Source of the DNA: Litoreibacter roseus
Lineage (GTDB): Bacteria > Pseudomonadota > Alphaproteobacteria > Rhodobacterales > Rhodobacteraceae
DNA length: 64,000 bases
Assembly (NCBI RefSeq): GCF_009811795.1
Contig: NZ_BLJE01000005.1
Span: forward strand, 163,938-227,937
Reading direction: 5' to 3'
The notes beneath the pieces were generated by a model. It made no database searches. It was not told where the DNA came from and saw only the letters and a list, made by a program, of their open reading frames with translations. The position numbers were made by a program, and so were the translations under genes. Positions 44,791 through 53,590 of the stretch are shown here, piece after piece (position 1 is the first letter of the stretch; each line of letters begins with the position of its first letter).

Positions 44791-46245
44791 CTACCCGCTG
44801 TGGATCGCCATCAGATCCCGTGTGTCGATACGGATCTCTTTTGTGATTGGACCGTTCACGCCTACAATGGTCCGATGATCCTGTGCCTGCAGGACGATGC
44901 GCAGGACGTGTTGCCCGGCGGGCAGATCACCCAACGACACGACGGGCGCATAGGCCGCGGCAACCTTTTTGCCCTCTATATAAATATGGGCATGGCCGAT
45001 TGATCCGCTTTCTGCGTCAGTCGTGCAGACAGCGCTGAACGTGAAGTGACGCGCATCGATGTGCAGGTCCCATGTTTTGCCATCAGCCTTGGTCAGATGC
45101 ACGTCAATCTGCGGTTCTGGCTGGTCGGGCGGCAGCTGAACTGTAAGGGCTTTTGGCGGCGCGATTGCGCTGGTCGACAGGACGGGCGCCCGCAGCCCAG
45201 TGTGGAAGGCCGCCAGCTGGTTTATGGATGCATCGCTATAGATCAGAGCCTGAAGGCCATAGTAGCCCCCCAGAAACAGTGCAAGACAAATAGGCTTGAG
45301 CGGCACCAGCGCCCAGCGGGGCAAAATCACTGCACCAGAGGGGCTTCCGAATACAGTGATCGCAAGGATCAACAAGATCATCAGGTGACCTATCGCATCC
45401 ACTCGACCAAAGGGGATGATGGCCGCAGCGATCATGCCACCAAGGGCAAGTGCTGCCAGTTTCCGGACGACAGGTGTGCAGATCAAACCGAAGCCCAAGG
45501 CGAACTCGACAAGGCCGGCCAGCTTCATGAACATCAACTGATGCATTCCGAACGTCAGGAATGAAAGCTGCTCAAGGATTGGAAACGACCATTCGGGGTA
45601 AGCGAACTTCTCTATGCTGGCCCACATCATGGTGATTGCGACGCCCCACCGCAAAACATCGAAGCGGTAGCGGTGAAAGCGGCTTGCCGGCCATGCGCAC
45701 AGACCGAAATACAGCGCAACCGCCAGGAATATGGGATAGTCGAGCAGATGAAAAATACCGAACTGCGCCACGGCAATCACCCACAGGGCAACGATGCCCA
45801 CCGCCGAGAGAGTGCGCGTCACACGAAAGAAAAGACCCACGGCAATCGCCAGTTGCAGCCAGGACACCCACACCAGATCGGTATGCAGTTCGGGGGTCAG
45901 CAACACGCCACCAGTGGCCCAAAGCGAGACGAAGAACATCGCCGTGCCGATCCTCATGACATCGTCAAGTTTCAGATGATCCACGGTAATGGCCGAGATC
46001 ACCCGACCGCCGATCCGCTGGCCCACGGCCGACGCCTCAAGCACCGTGACGGCCGTCAGAACCAACAGCCCTAGGGCAAGAATTCCGAAGAAAGACGGTG
46101 ACAGAACCTGATGGAGCGCAGCGGGGGTCGCAAACAGATCATAGGGCTCGAACCATTTGACATGGGCTGCCGCTGACTGAGGCATATGACTGATCAGGAG
46201 CGCGGGTAAGACGTGCCGCGCAACACGTAAATGGCCGGAAAACAT
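44791..46245 (-). CDS. polytopic membrane protein, DoxX-like with soluble tail
   Basis: A 484-residue protein with a signal-like N-terminus followed by AAHVKWF, a sequence that often marks the mature start of DoxX-like membrane proteins. About ten membrane helices follow (to ~350). A C-terminal soluble domain (~375-484) contains GHAHIYIEGKKVAAAY and LPAGQHVLRIVLQAQDHRTI, a beta-sandwich pattern with His residues seen in metal-related exported proteins. Substrate and role are unknown. A CtrA-type site lies ~40 nt upstream. Confidence 0.6.
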   Translation of the reverse strand: MFSGHLRVARHVLPALLISHMPQSAAAHVKWFEPYDLFATPAALHQVLSPSFFGILALGLLVLTAVTVLEASAVGQRIGGRVISAITVDHLKLDDVMRIGTAMFFVSLWATGGVLLTPELHTDLVWVSWLQLAIAVGLFFRVTRTLSAVGIVALWVIAVAQFGIFHLLDYPIFLAVALYFGLCAWPASRFHRYRFDVLRWGVAITMMWASIEKFAYPEWSFPILEQLSFLTFGMHQLMFMKLAGLVEFALGFGLICTPVVRKLAALALGGMIAAAIIPFGRVDAIGHLMILLILAITVFGSPSGAVILPRWALVPLKPICLALFLGGYYGLQALIYSDASINQLAAFHTGLRAPVLSTSAIAPPKALTVQLPPDQPEPQIDVHLTKADGKTWDLHIDARHFTFSAVCTTDAESGSIGHAHIYIEGKKVAAAYAPVVSLGDLPAGQHVLRIVLQAQDHRTIVGVNGPITKEIRIDTRDLMAIHSG

Positions 46246-46283
46246 GGCGGAACTCCGTTAAAATACAATCGTTTAAAAACAGG

Positions 46284-46298
46284 TTAACTGTACCTTAA
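46284..46298 (-). promoter_or_regulatory. CtrA-type site before the membrane protein gene
   Basis: TTAA at 46284-46287 and TTAA at 46295-46298 with exactly 7 bases between, followed closely by a further GTTAAC. It lies ~40 nt ahead of the ATG at 46245, in a promoter position. Confidence 0.4.
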
Positions 46299-46388
46299 TT
46301 GTTAACGGTCGCTCCGTGAGTTTTGCGTGAGCTTCCGTAAAAACGAAAATGCCCTTCGTCAAAATCACGTTTCACCCATGAAAAACGG

Positions 46389-46413
46389 AAAAAAGGCCGC
46401 CCGCAGGCGACCT
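46389..46413 (-). terminator. rho-independent terminator after tig
   Basis: On the minus strand AGG-T-CGCC pairs with GGCG-G-CCT around TGCG and is followed by TTTTTT (46394-46389). It begins ~29 nt after the tig stop. Confidence 0.75.
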
Positions 46414-46441
46414 CTTCCCTATTCAATGGCGGTGGATCGGC

Positions 46442-47788
46442 TTAGCCGTTGGACGGCTCGTCGGCTTCCAAAGCCTCGACGGCCTTCTCCAACTCATCCT
46501 TTGTCGCCTCTTTGTCGCTGACTTTCGCCAATTCGAAGACGTAGTCCACAACTTTGTCTTCGAAGATCGGCGCGCGCATTTGCTGCTGCATCTGCGCATT
46601 CTTCTGGACAAATTCGAAGAACTGACGCTCCTGACCGGGATACTGACGGGCCTGGTTCATCATGGCTTGCGTCATCTCGGCGTCGGTCACCTCGATCTCA
46701 TTTTTCCGGCCAAGTTCCGCCAGAAGCAGACCAAGGCGTACGCGGCGTTCGGCCAGACTTTTGTGCTCATCGGTTGGCTCGATTTCCGGGTGGTCGTGAC
46801 CTTCAACATCCGGATTGTCCTCGTGCCACAGCTGATGTGCGATCTGGCCCGCCTCGGCGTCGACCAGCGACGGGGGCAGATCGAACTTCACCATGCCGTC
46901 CAACTCATCGAGCAGCTTGCGCTTCATGACCGCGCGGGACGCATTGGCGAACTCCGCCTCAAGACGCTCTGCTATCTGACCTTTCAGACCGGCAAGATCT
47001 TCGGCCCCGTATTGCTTGGCCAGCTCGTCGTTGATCTCGGCTGCTGCAGGCGCTTTCACGGCCTTGACCGTACATTCGAAGACGGCTGCCTTGCCTGCCA
47101 GATGCTCGGCCTGATAGTCGGCAGGGAACTCGACGTTCACTTCGACCTCTTCACCGGCCTTCACACCAACAAGCTGATCCTCGAACCCGGGGATGAAGGA
47201 GTTAGAGCCCAATACCAGCGGATAGTCCTCGGCAGCGCCCCCCTCAAAGGGCTCACCGTCAACCTTGCCAAGGAAGTCGATTACCACCTGGTCGCCATCT
47301 TTCGCCTTGGAGCCTTTTTTACGATCTTCAAAGTTCTGCGCGCTTTCGGCCAGATTCTTCAGCGCGTCTTCGACCTCGCTGTCATCTGCCTTCACGACCA
47401 TCTTTTCCAACTTGATCTTGCCAAGATCCACATCCGGGATCTCGGGCAGCGCTTCGTAGGAAATGGCAACCTCGACATCGTCGCCCGGCTTCCAGTCTTC
47501 GTTGGTCATTTTCATTTCAGGCTGCATCGCAGGACGGTCGCCGCTGTCTTCCAGATGCTTGCTCATGGCGCCATCAATGCTTTCCTGCATCGCTTCGCCC
47601 AGCACACGCTCGCCGAACTGTTTTTTCAACAGCGCCAGCGGCACCTTCCCCTTCCGGAACCCCTTCATCTCGACATCGGGCTGGGCCTCAAGCAACTTGT
47701 CGTTGACCTTTTCGTCAAGCTCCGCGGCCGTTACGGTTATGCTGTAGCCGCGCTTCAGGCCTTCGTTCAGGGTCTCAGTGACCTGCAT
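46442..47788 (-). CDS. tig: trigger factor
   Basis: Ribosome-bound chaperone with peptidyl-prolyl isomerase activity. The N-terminal ribosome-binding tail contains [17 protein letters not shown] (signature GFRxGKxP). The FKBP-like domain (~165-245) has [20 protein letters not shown], and a long helical C-terminal substrate cradle follows. The 448-residue length is normal. The ATG at 47788 has GAGG 6 nt upstream. A Leu tRNA lies upstream on the same strand. Confidence 0.96.
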   Translation of the reverse strand: MQVTETLNEGLKRGYSITVTAAELDEKVNDKLLEAQPDVEMKGFRKGKVPLALLKKQFGERVLGEAMQESIDGAMSKHLEDSGDRPAMQPEMKMTNEDWKPGDDVEVAISYEALPEIPDVDLGKIKLEKMVVKADDSEVEDALKNLAESAQNFEDRKKGSKAKDGDQVVIDFLGKVDGEPFEGGAAEDYPLVLGSNSFIPGFEDQLVGVKAGEEVEVNVEFPADYQAEHLAGKAAVFECTVKAVKAPAAAEINDELAKQYGAEDLAGLKGQIAERLEAEFANASRAVMKRKLLDELDGMVKFDLPPSLVDAEAGQIAHQLWHEDNPDVEGHDHPEIEPTDEHKSLAERRVRLGLLLAELGRKNEIEVTDAEMTQAMMNQARQYPGQERQFFEFVQKNAQMQQQMRAPIFEDKVVDYVFELAKVSDKEATKDELEKAVEALEADEPSNG

Positions 47789-47937
47789 GTGTGTCCTCAT
47801 ATCTGAAAGTGCCGCAAGAGGTGCGACGGGTCCGTTCTAAATCAGACGCCCTTCTAGGTGCGGCCCCTTTCGGACGCAAGCAGAAAGGCCCATGAAATAA
47901 AGAAGTCCGGGGCCAAGAGCTGACACAGGGAAGGGTG

Positions 47938-48022
47938 TGGTGCGGGTGAAGGGACTTGAACCCCCACGCCTTGCGGCGCCAGAACCTAAATCTGGTGCGT
48001 CTACCAATTCCGCCACACCCGC
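47938..48022 (-). tRNA. tRNA-Leu (anticodon UAG)
   Basis: The minus strand reads GCGGGTGTGGCGGAATTGG at its 5' end, with acceptor arms GCGGGTG/CACCCGC and discriminator A. The anticodon stem CCAGA/TCTGG encloses TTTAGGT, giving anticodon TAG. A long variable arm (class II) and the T-arm GGGGGTTCAAGTCCC follow. CCA is encoded (47938-47940). Confidence 0.95.
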
Positions 48023-48117
48023 AAACCGGTTCGCCACGAGACAGACTCACGCACCGAACGGGTGCGGGATAGCAAAGCACGCCCGCCCGCGCCATCGGAA
48101 ATTTTCGCAACCGTTAC

Positions 48118-48141
48118 AAAAAAGGTAAGGCTATCCTTACC
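48118..48141 (-). terminator. orphan terminator upstream of tRNA-Leu
   Basis: GGTAAGG (48124-48130) and CCTTACC (48135-48141) form a perfect 7-bp stem with a 4-nt loop. On the minus strand it is followed by TTTTTT (48123-48118). No minus-strand gene ends here, so it may close an unannotated small RNA lying in 48142-48268. Confidence 0.55.
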
Positions 48142-48268
48142 CCGTCATGTATTCGGCTTTGCATGGTCTTGGGCTGACCCCAGAGCGGTCGCTTTTTCGC
48201 CATAGTTAACATTGCATATTTAGCCATCGAAGACGCAGCCCCGACGTTGGGGATGCAGGAGAACCGCG

Positions 48269-48778
48269 ATGTCTGTCAGCTCTAAATCCTTCACATCTTC
48301 CGCTCATGCGGCGCTCGCTACACACGAGCCCTTGGCGGGCCTTCTGCCGGGAACGTCCGTTCTCACCCTCGCGGGACCCCGGCGGGTTGAAGAGCTGACA
48401 GACGGCACGCGCATGATCACGCGCAAAGGCACGCGAACCCTTTTGTCCATCACCAGCACCGTCAGGTCTGTCCGGGCCATCCGGGTCGCCCGCGAAACAC
48501 TGGGCGACGAGATCCCCACGTCGGATTGTCTGATGATGCCCGAACAACGCGTGCTCTTGCGCGGCTGGCGGGCAGAACTGTTCTTCGGTCAAGATCAGGT
48601 CGTGACACCAATAAGCAGGCTGGTGGACGAACTGCGCATCTCGCAAGATACCGAACTCTCTGAAGTTCGGGCCTACACTCTTCAGTTCGAAACTGCAGAG
48701 GTGATCTACGCGGATGGCATGGAAGTCGTGTGCGCGGATTCAAAGACGCAGCGCATGGCGACATCGAAAGCGGCATAA
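48269..48778 (+). CDS. stand-alone Hint-domain protein
   Basis: A 169-residue protein that is almost wholly a Hint (hedgehog/intein-like) domain: GLLPGTSVLTLAGPRRVEEL is the start, an MPEQRVLLRGWRAELFFG block the middle, and TLQFETAEVIYADGMEVVCA the end. In this Rhodobacteraceae group the usual self-splicing Cys/Ser at the Hint start appears replaced (PGTSV), so autoprocessing is not assured. Function unknown. No signal peptide is evident. Confidence 0.75.
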   Translation: MSVSSKSFTSSAHAALATHEPLAGLLPGTSVLTLAGPRRVEELTDGTRMITRKGTRTLLSITSTVRSVRAIRVARETLGDEIPTSDCLMMPEQRVLLRGWRAELFFGQDQVVTPISRLVDELRISQDTELSEVRAYTLQFETAEVIYADGMEVVCADSKTQRMATSKAA

Positions 48779-48796
48779 GAGCAGCGCCGCACCTGA

Positions 48797-50329
48797 TCAA
48801 ACGTCAAGAGTGCGGAAGACCATCGGAAGCTGTTCCGGCAGGTCTTCCGCAATCAATCCTGGCCCGAACTGACGTGCACATTCCACATGGAGCCACGCGG
48901 CACCTTCCGCGGCAGCCATCGCATCCAGCCCTCGTGCCATCAGTCCTGTGATAAACCCGGACAACACATCCCCGGCCCCCGCCGTCGCCAGCCATGGGAC
49001 AGCGCGCTCATTATATGCCGAATTGATGCTGCATCGCCCATCCGGCGTTGCGATAACAGTGTCCGGCCCTTTGAACAGCACGACACATCCGGTACGCATG
49101 GCGGCGGCGCGCGTTGCATCCACCTTCGAATAGGCAGGCCCGCGCGTGGCAGGCTGCTTTAGTTTTTCTGCGATATCAGAGAACAGGCGGCTGAATTCGC
49201 CTCCATGTGGCGTCAGCACACAGCCTTCATGCAACTGGTCAAAAAGCTGCGCAGGATCTTCCGTGAAGGCGGTCAGAGCGTCCGCATCCAGAACCGTAGC
49301 GCGCTGCGTGGTCAATGTTTCAGCAACCAGTTCGCGGGTGGGTTGCCCGGTGCCCAGCCCCGGACCAATGCAGAGCGCATTCAGCCGCTCGTCTTCTAAT
49401 ACTGCAGCAAGATCAACGACGGCGTCGACGGGCTCCAGCATGATCGCCGTCAACTGCGCTGCACAGTCCTGCAAAGCGGCGCTTGGGCACGCGACTGTCA
49501 CCAGCCCGGCCCCAACCCGCAACGCCCCCCTTGCCGCCAACCGCGCTGCGCCCGTCTTGCCGGGACCACCCGAAAGAATAAGCGCATGGCCGTGGTTGTA
49601 TTTGTGTTCGGACGCCTGCCCTTTTCGAAGCGCTAAGCGATCAGGATACACGCCAGACGCGATGGACGGGTCCGCCTTCAGATCAGCCGGCAATCCGATA
49701 TCAACGACCTTGATCCGCCCACTTGCCACGGGGCCCTGAGCCAGGACATGGCCAAGCTTTGTCCGATGAAACGTGACCGTCAACGCGGCGCTCGCAGCTT
49801 GCTGCTCACCAAGCATACGTCCGCTGTCCGCACACAGACCTGACTGGATATCTACGCAGACCAATCGGTCCTCGTGGTACCCCAGTGATGCCAGAACCCG
49901 AGCGGGATGGCCGTCCACCGGTCGCCCAAGTCCCGTCCCGAAGAGCGCATCTATATAGATGTCATGGACCGTATCGCCATCGGTGTAATTTGACAGCGCC
50001 GCTACTTGCCCAAGTTTGCACCAGCGGTCATGGTTGGTTTTCGCATCCGGCGGCAATTTCGCGGGATCGCCATAAAGGAAGACATCGACGTCCCACCCCC
50101 AGTCCTTCAGCAGCCGCGCAATAACAAAGCCATCACCGCCATTGTTGCCGGGGCCGCATAGGACCACCGCGCGATGGGCGGTCTTTGCAAGGTCGGGCCA
50201 TTCTTCGAAAATCGCATCGACCACGCCGCGCCCGGCACGTTCCATCAGCTCGAGGCCTGTCACCAGATCACTGTCTATGGCGGCACGCTCCGTGGTGCGC
50301 ATCTGCGCGGCGGTCAGTCGCTCGGTCAT
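48797..50329 (-). CDS. nnr: bifunctional NAD(P)H-hydrate epimerase/dehydratase
   Basis: Repairs damaged NAD(P)HX. The N-terminal epimerase domain (YjeF_N, ~1-215) has GLELMERAGRGV and GPGNNGGDGFVIARLL. The C-terminal ribokinase-like dehydratase domain (~225-500) has HGHALILSGGPGKTGAA, GPGLGTG and the end signature ATAGAGDVLSGFITGL. ATG at 50329 with AGAGG upstream gives 510 residues; an earlier ATG at 50353 is possible. It is divergent from glnB. Confidence 0.95.
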   Translation of the reverse strand: MTERLTAAQMRTTERAAIDSDLVTGLELMERAGRGVVDAIFEEWPDLAKTAHRAVVLCGPGNNGGDGFVIARLLKDWGWDVDVFLYGDPAKLPPDAKTNHDRWCKLGQVAALSNYTDGDTVHDIYIDALFGTGLGRPVDGHPARVLASLGYHEDRLVCVDIQSGLCADSGRMLGEQQAASAALTVTFHRTKLGHVLAQGPVASGRIKVVDIGLPADLKADPSIASGVYPDRLALRKGQASEHKYNHGHALILSGGPGKTGAARLAARGALRVGAGLVTVACPSAALQDCAAQLTAIMLEPVDAVVDLAAVLEDERLNALCIGPGLGTGQPTRELVAETLTTQRATVLDADALTAFTEDPAQLFDQLHEGCVLTPHGGEFSRLFSDIAEKLKQPATRGPAYSKVDATRAAAMRTGCVVLFKGPDTVIATPDGRCSINSAYNERAVPWLATAGAGDVLSGFITGLMARGLDAMAAAEGAAWLHVECARQFGPGLIAEDLPEQLPMVFRTLDV

Positions 50330-50348
50330 TCTCGACCTCTTTTCATTT

Positions 50349-50832
<484 letters not shown>

Positions 50833-50885
50833 AGCGCCACCCTTTACCCGAACTTCAGAGTAACTATCAGAGAGGACAAGGTCCC

Positions 50886-52292
50886 ATGAGCAAGACCGAG
50901 ATGCTTAAGACCATCAAAGACGAAGATATCGAGTACGTCGATATCCGGTTCACAGACCCGCGCGGCAAGCTGCAGCACGTCACGGTCATGGCCGATCAGG
51001 TTGACGAGGATTTTCTCGACGAAGGCTTCATGTTCGATGGCTCCTCCATCGCCGGTTGGAAATCGATCGACCAGTCGGACATGAAACTGATGCCCGACAC
51101 CGACAGCGCCTATGTCGATCCGTTCTACGCGGAAAAGACGATCTGCGTTCACTGCACCGTTGTCGAACCTGACACGGGCGAAAGCTACGACCGCGACCCC
51201 CGCGGCACAGCGGAACGTGCCGAAGCTTACCTGAAATCGTCGGGTATCGGCGACACGGCCTACTTTGGTCCGGAAGCCGAGTTCTTCCTGTTCGACGACG
51301 TCCGTTTCTCGGTCGAGATGAACAAAGTGTCCTACGAGGTCGACGCAAACGACGCCTCCTGGAACAGCGACGCTGAGTACGAGATGGGCAATATGGGTCA
51401 TCGCCCCGGCATCAAGGGCGGCTATTTCCCCGTGAACCCAACGGACGCGGCGCAGGATTTGCGGTCGGAAATGCTGTCTACGATGAAGCGGATCGGCATG
51501 AAGGTCGACAAGCATCACCACGAGGTGGCGTCCTGTCAGCACGAACTGGGCTTGATCTTTGACAGCCTGACCAAGCAGGCGGACGAGCTGCAGAAATACA
51601 AGTATGTGATCCACAATGTGGCCCACGCCTACGGCAAGTCAGCCACATTCATGCCAAAGCCAATCGCAGGCGACAACGGTACGGGTATGCACGTGAACAT
51701 GTCCATCTGGAAAGACGGCAAGCCGCTGTTTGCAGGCGACAAATACGCCGATCTGAGCCAGGAAGCGCTCTACTTCATCGGTGGTGTTCTGAAGCATGCA
51801 AAAGCGCTGAACGCGTTCACTAACCCGTCGACCAACAGTTACAAGCGCCTGATCCCCGGCTTTGAAGCCCCTGTTCTGCGTGCGTATTCCGCACGCAACC
51901 GGTCGGGTTGCGTCCGGATCCCATGGGCCGAAAGCCCCAAGGCAAAGCGCGTGGAAGCTCGCTTCCCCGACCCTGCGGCGAACCCGTACCTCTGCTTCGC
52001 GGCCCTGCTGATGGCTGGCCTCGACGGTATCAAGAACAAGATCGACCCGGGCCCGTCTTCGGACAAGGACCTCTACGATCTGCCGCCGGAAGAGCTGGCC
52101 GATATTCCGACCGTCTGCGCGTCGCTGCGTGAGGCCTTGGAGGAACTGGAAGCCGATCACGAGTTCCTTCTGGCAGGCGACGTATTCAGCAAGGACCAGA
52201 TCGAAGGCTACATGGAGCTAAAATGGGAAGAAGTGTATGCCTACGAGCACACACCGCACCCGATGGAATACAAGCTCTACTACAGCTGCTGA
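50886..52292 (+). CDS. glnA: glutamine synthetase, type I
   Basis: Makes glutamine from glutamate, ammonia and ATP; dodecameric GSI-beta. [19 protein letters not shown], the [20 protein letters not shown] loop and the NRSGCVRIP region are diagnostic. The adenylylated Tyr lies in [11 protein letters not shown], so it is under GlnE control. Length 468 is standard. A terminator follows. Confidence 0.97.
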   Translation: MSKTEMLKTIKDEDIEYVDIRFTDPRGKLQHVTVMADQVDEDFLDEGFMFDGSSIAGWKSIDQSDMKLMPDTDSAYVDPFYAEKTICVHCTVVEPDTGESYDRDPRGTAERAEAYLKSSGIGDTAYFGPEAEFFLFDDVRFSVEMNKVSYEVDANDASWNSDAEYEMGNMGHRPGIKGGYFPVNPTDAAQDLRSEMLSTMKRIGMKVDKHHHEVASCQHELGLIFDSLTKQADELQKYKYVIHNVAHAYGKSATFMPKPIAGDNGTGMHVNMSIWKDGKPLFAGDKYADLSQEALYFIGGVLKHAKALNAFTNPSTNSYKRLIPGFEAPVLRAYSARNRSGCVRIPWAESPKAKRVEARFPDPAANPYLCFAALLMAGLDGIKNKIDPGPSSDKDLYDLPPEELADIPTVCASLREALEELEADHEFLLAGDVFSKDQIEGYMELKWEEVYAYEHTPHPMEYKLYYSC

Positions 52293-52311
52293 TCTTTACT
52301 GACAGTTCTCG

Positions 52312-52340
52312 AAGGGGCGTCCCACAGGGGCGCCCTTTTT
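52312..52340 (+). terminator. rho-independent terminator after glnA
   Basis: AAGGGGCGTCCC pairs with GGGGCGCCCTT (one bulged base, one wobble) around ACA, followed by TTT. It begins ~20 nt after the glnA stop. Confidence 0.75.
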
Positions 52341-52353
52341 CTTTGGTCCGCTG

Positions 52354-53538
52354 TCAAGGTTGCTGCATCGCCATTGGAACGGTCTCAAGCGGTTCAATCG
52401 TCTCTTCAAGCGACGGCGCATCTTCCAGCGCCTTGAGCGGGATGGACGCATCTTGTTCAGGCGCGCCAGCGGGCAAAGCCGTGGCGTTTGTATTGAAAGG
52501 CTCGCCCAGCATCGGGCTTTCTGCAGACGCGGGCGACCCGTCACTGGCGTCGCGTTCGGGCTGCCCTGCCAGATGAGTAACACGCACAGCGCGATCGCCG
52601 TAAAGCTGCCCAAGCCGCCCGGTTCCAATCGACTTCCCGCCGGGCGCGCAAAGATGCACGTCAGCCAGCATCGCCAGATCAACGGGAATGAGGGAGCCCG
52701 GCTCGAGTGAGATCAGATCCGTAAGCGGCAATCGCAGGCCGCGAATTTCGGCATTCAGTGGCGCAGTGACGTTGGACAAAAGCGAAGCGATGAACGGGTT
52801 TGTCTGCGGGATCGTTGCGGGTGCAACGGCGTCTACGGCGCCCGCTGGATACCAGATCCTCGCTTTGCCGGTTTTTATGCCAGGTCCCATATCAAGCGTC
52901 ACATCCAAAATGTCATAGGACGGGCTGGTCAATGCCAGGGACAGTGCGGCGCGGTCGAACTCCACCACCTTGATTGTGTAGCCCGCGTAGGACTGTGTGT
53001 GACTGTCCTTTGCATAAATCTTTTCAAACTGCGCGAGAACGGCCAGCACGAAACTCTGCGCCAGCTTAGCATCAATCCGTGTTACTGGTCTGTCCAGCCG
53101 GGGCGATTTTGCGACCCGCCCGAGCGTTTGCTGTTCGATCAACGCATCGATCAACATCCCGTCCAGAACAAAGAGACCTTCCTCACCCGCAGGCCCGGCG
53201 AGGCGGAAAATCAGCGTGACCTCTTCGAGGCTTTCAAGGGCCGCGTCCCGAACAAGGGCGTCAGCGTGAACGTCCGCGAGCTTGAGATCCATGTCGAACA
53301 GGGTCTTGGCAGTGTTGCGAAAGCCCGCATCTGCGCTTTCTTCCAGAAGATCATGACGGCGGGCACGGACTGGCGCACGGGTTCGCAGCTTCTTGCGCAT
53401 GACAGCGACATGGCCCGCGGGATCGCGGGCGGCTGTGTCCGGTGCCGTCTGATCTGTATCTGCCAACTGCGTGTCTCGCGATCTTGAGGCCTGTTGTCCA
53501 ATTTGGTCTGCACAGATCAAACTGCTCAGGCGCCCCAA
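52354..53538 (-). CDS. FliM/FliN family motor-switch-like protein
   Basis: Up to 394 residues. A central region resembles FliM (MRKKLRTRAP near residue 47 as in the MRRK start of Rhodobacterales FliM; LFDMDLKLADV). The SpoA-like C-terminal domain is LNAEIRGLRLPLTDLISLEPGS and GRLGQLYGDRAVRVTHL at about 265-330. An acidic Pro-rich tail follows. No other flagellar gene is nearby, so it may be an orphan switch protein or a divergent FliM. The start is unclear: TTG 53538 is the longest, and ATG 53400 is the first Met. Confidence 0.7.
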   Translation of the reverse strand: MGRLSSLICADQIGQQASRSRDTQLADTDQTAPDTAARDPAGHVAVMRKKLRTRAPVRARRHDLLEESADAGFRNTAKTLFDMDLKLADVHADALVRDAALESLEEVTLIFRLAGPAGEEGLFVLDGMLIDALIEQQTLGRVAKSPRLDRPVTRIDAKLAQSFVLAVLAQFEKIYAKDSHTQSYAGYTIKVVEFDRAALSLALTSPSYDILDVTLDMGPGIKTGKARIWYPAGAVDAVAPATIPQTNPFIASLLSNVTAPLNAEIRGLRLPLTDLISLEPGSLIPVDLAMLADVHLCAPGGKSIGTGRLGQLYGDRAVRVTHLAGQPERDASDGSPASAESPMLGEPFNTNATALPAGAPEQDASIPLKALEDAPSLEETIEPLETVPMAMQQP

Positions 53539-53590
53539 AGTCTTAATCGGTTAATTCTGAAGAATGTATTTACAAACGGGCAGATAGAGG

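Noticed and set aside
47938..48022. tRNA-Leu as an integration site of a mobile element
   Set aside because: No partial tRNA copy or integrase nearby; flanking genes are ordinary chromosomal genes.
50844..52160. Two long minus-strand frames opposite glnA
   Set aside because: They are antisense shadows of a strongly conserved glutamine synthetase gene.
53543..53554. TTAA repeat ahead of the FliM/FliN-like gene as a CtrA site
   Set aside because: The two TTAA are only 4 bases apart instead of 7, so it does not match the CtrA spacing.
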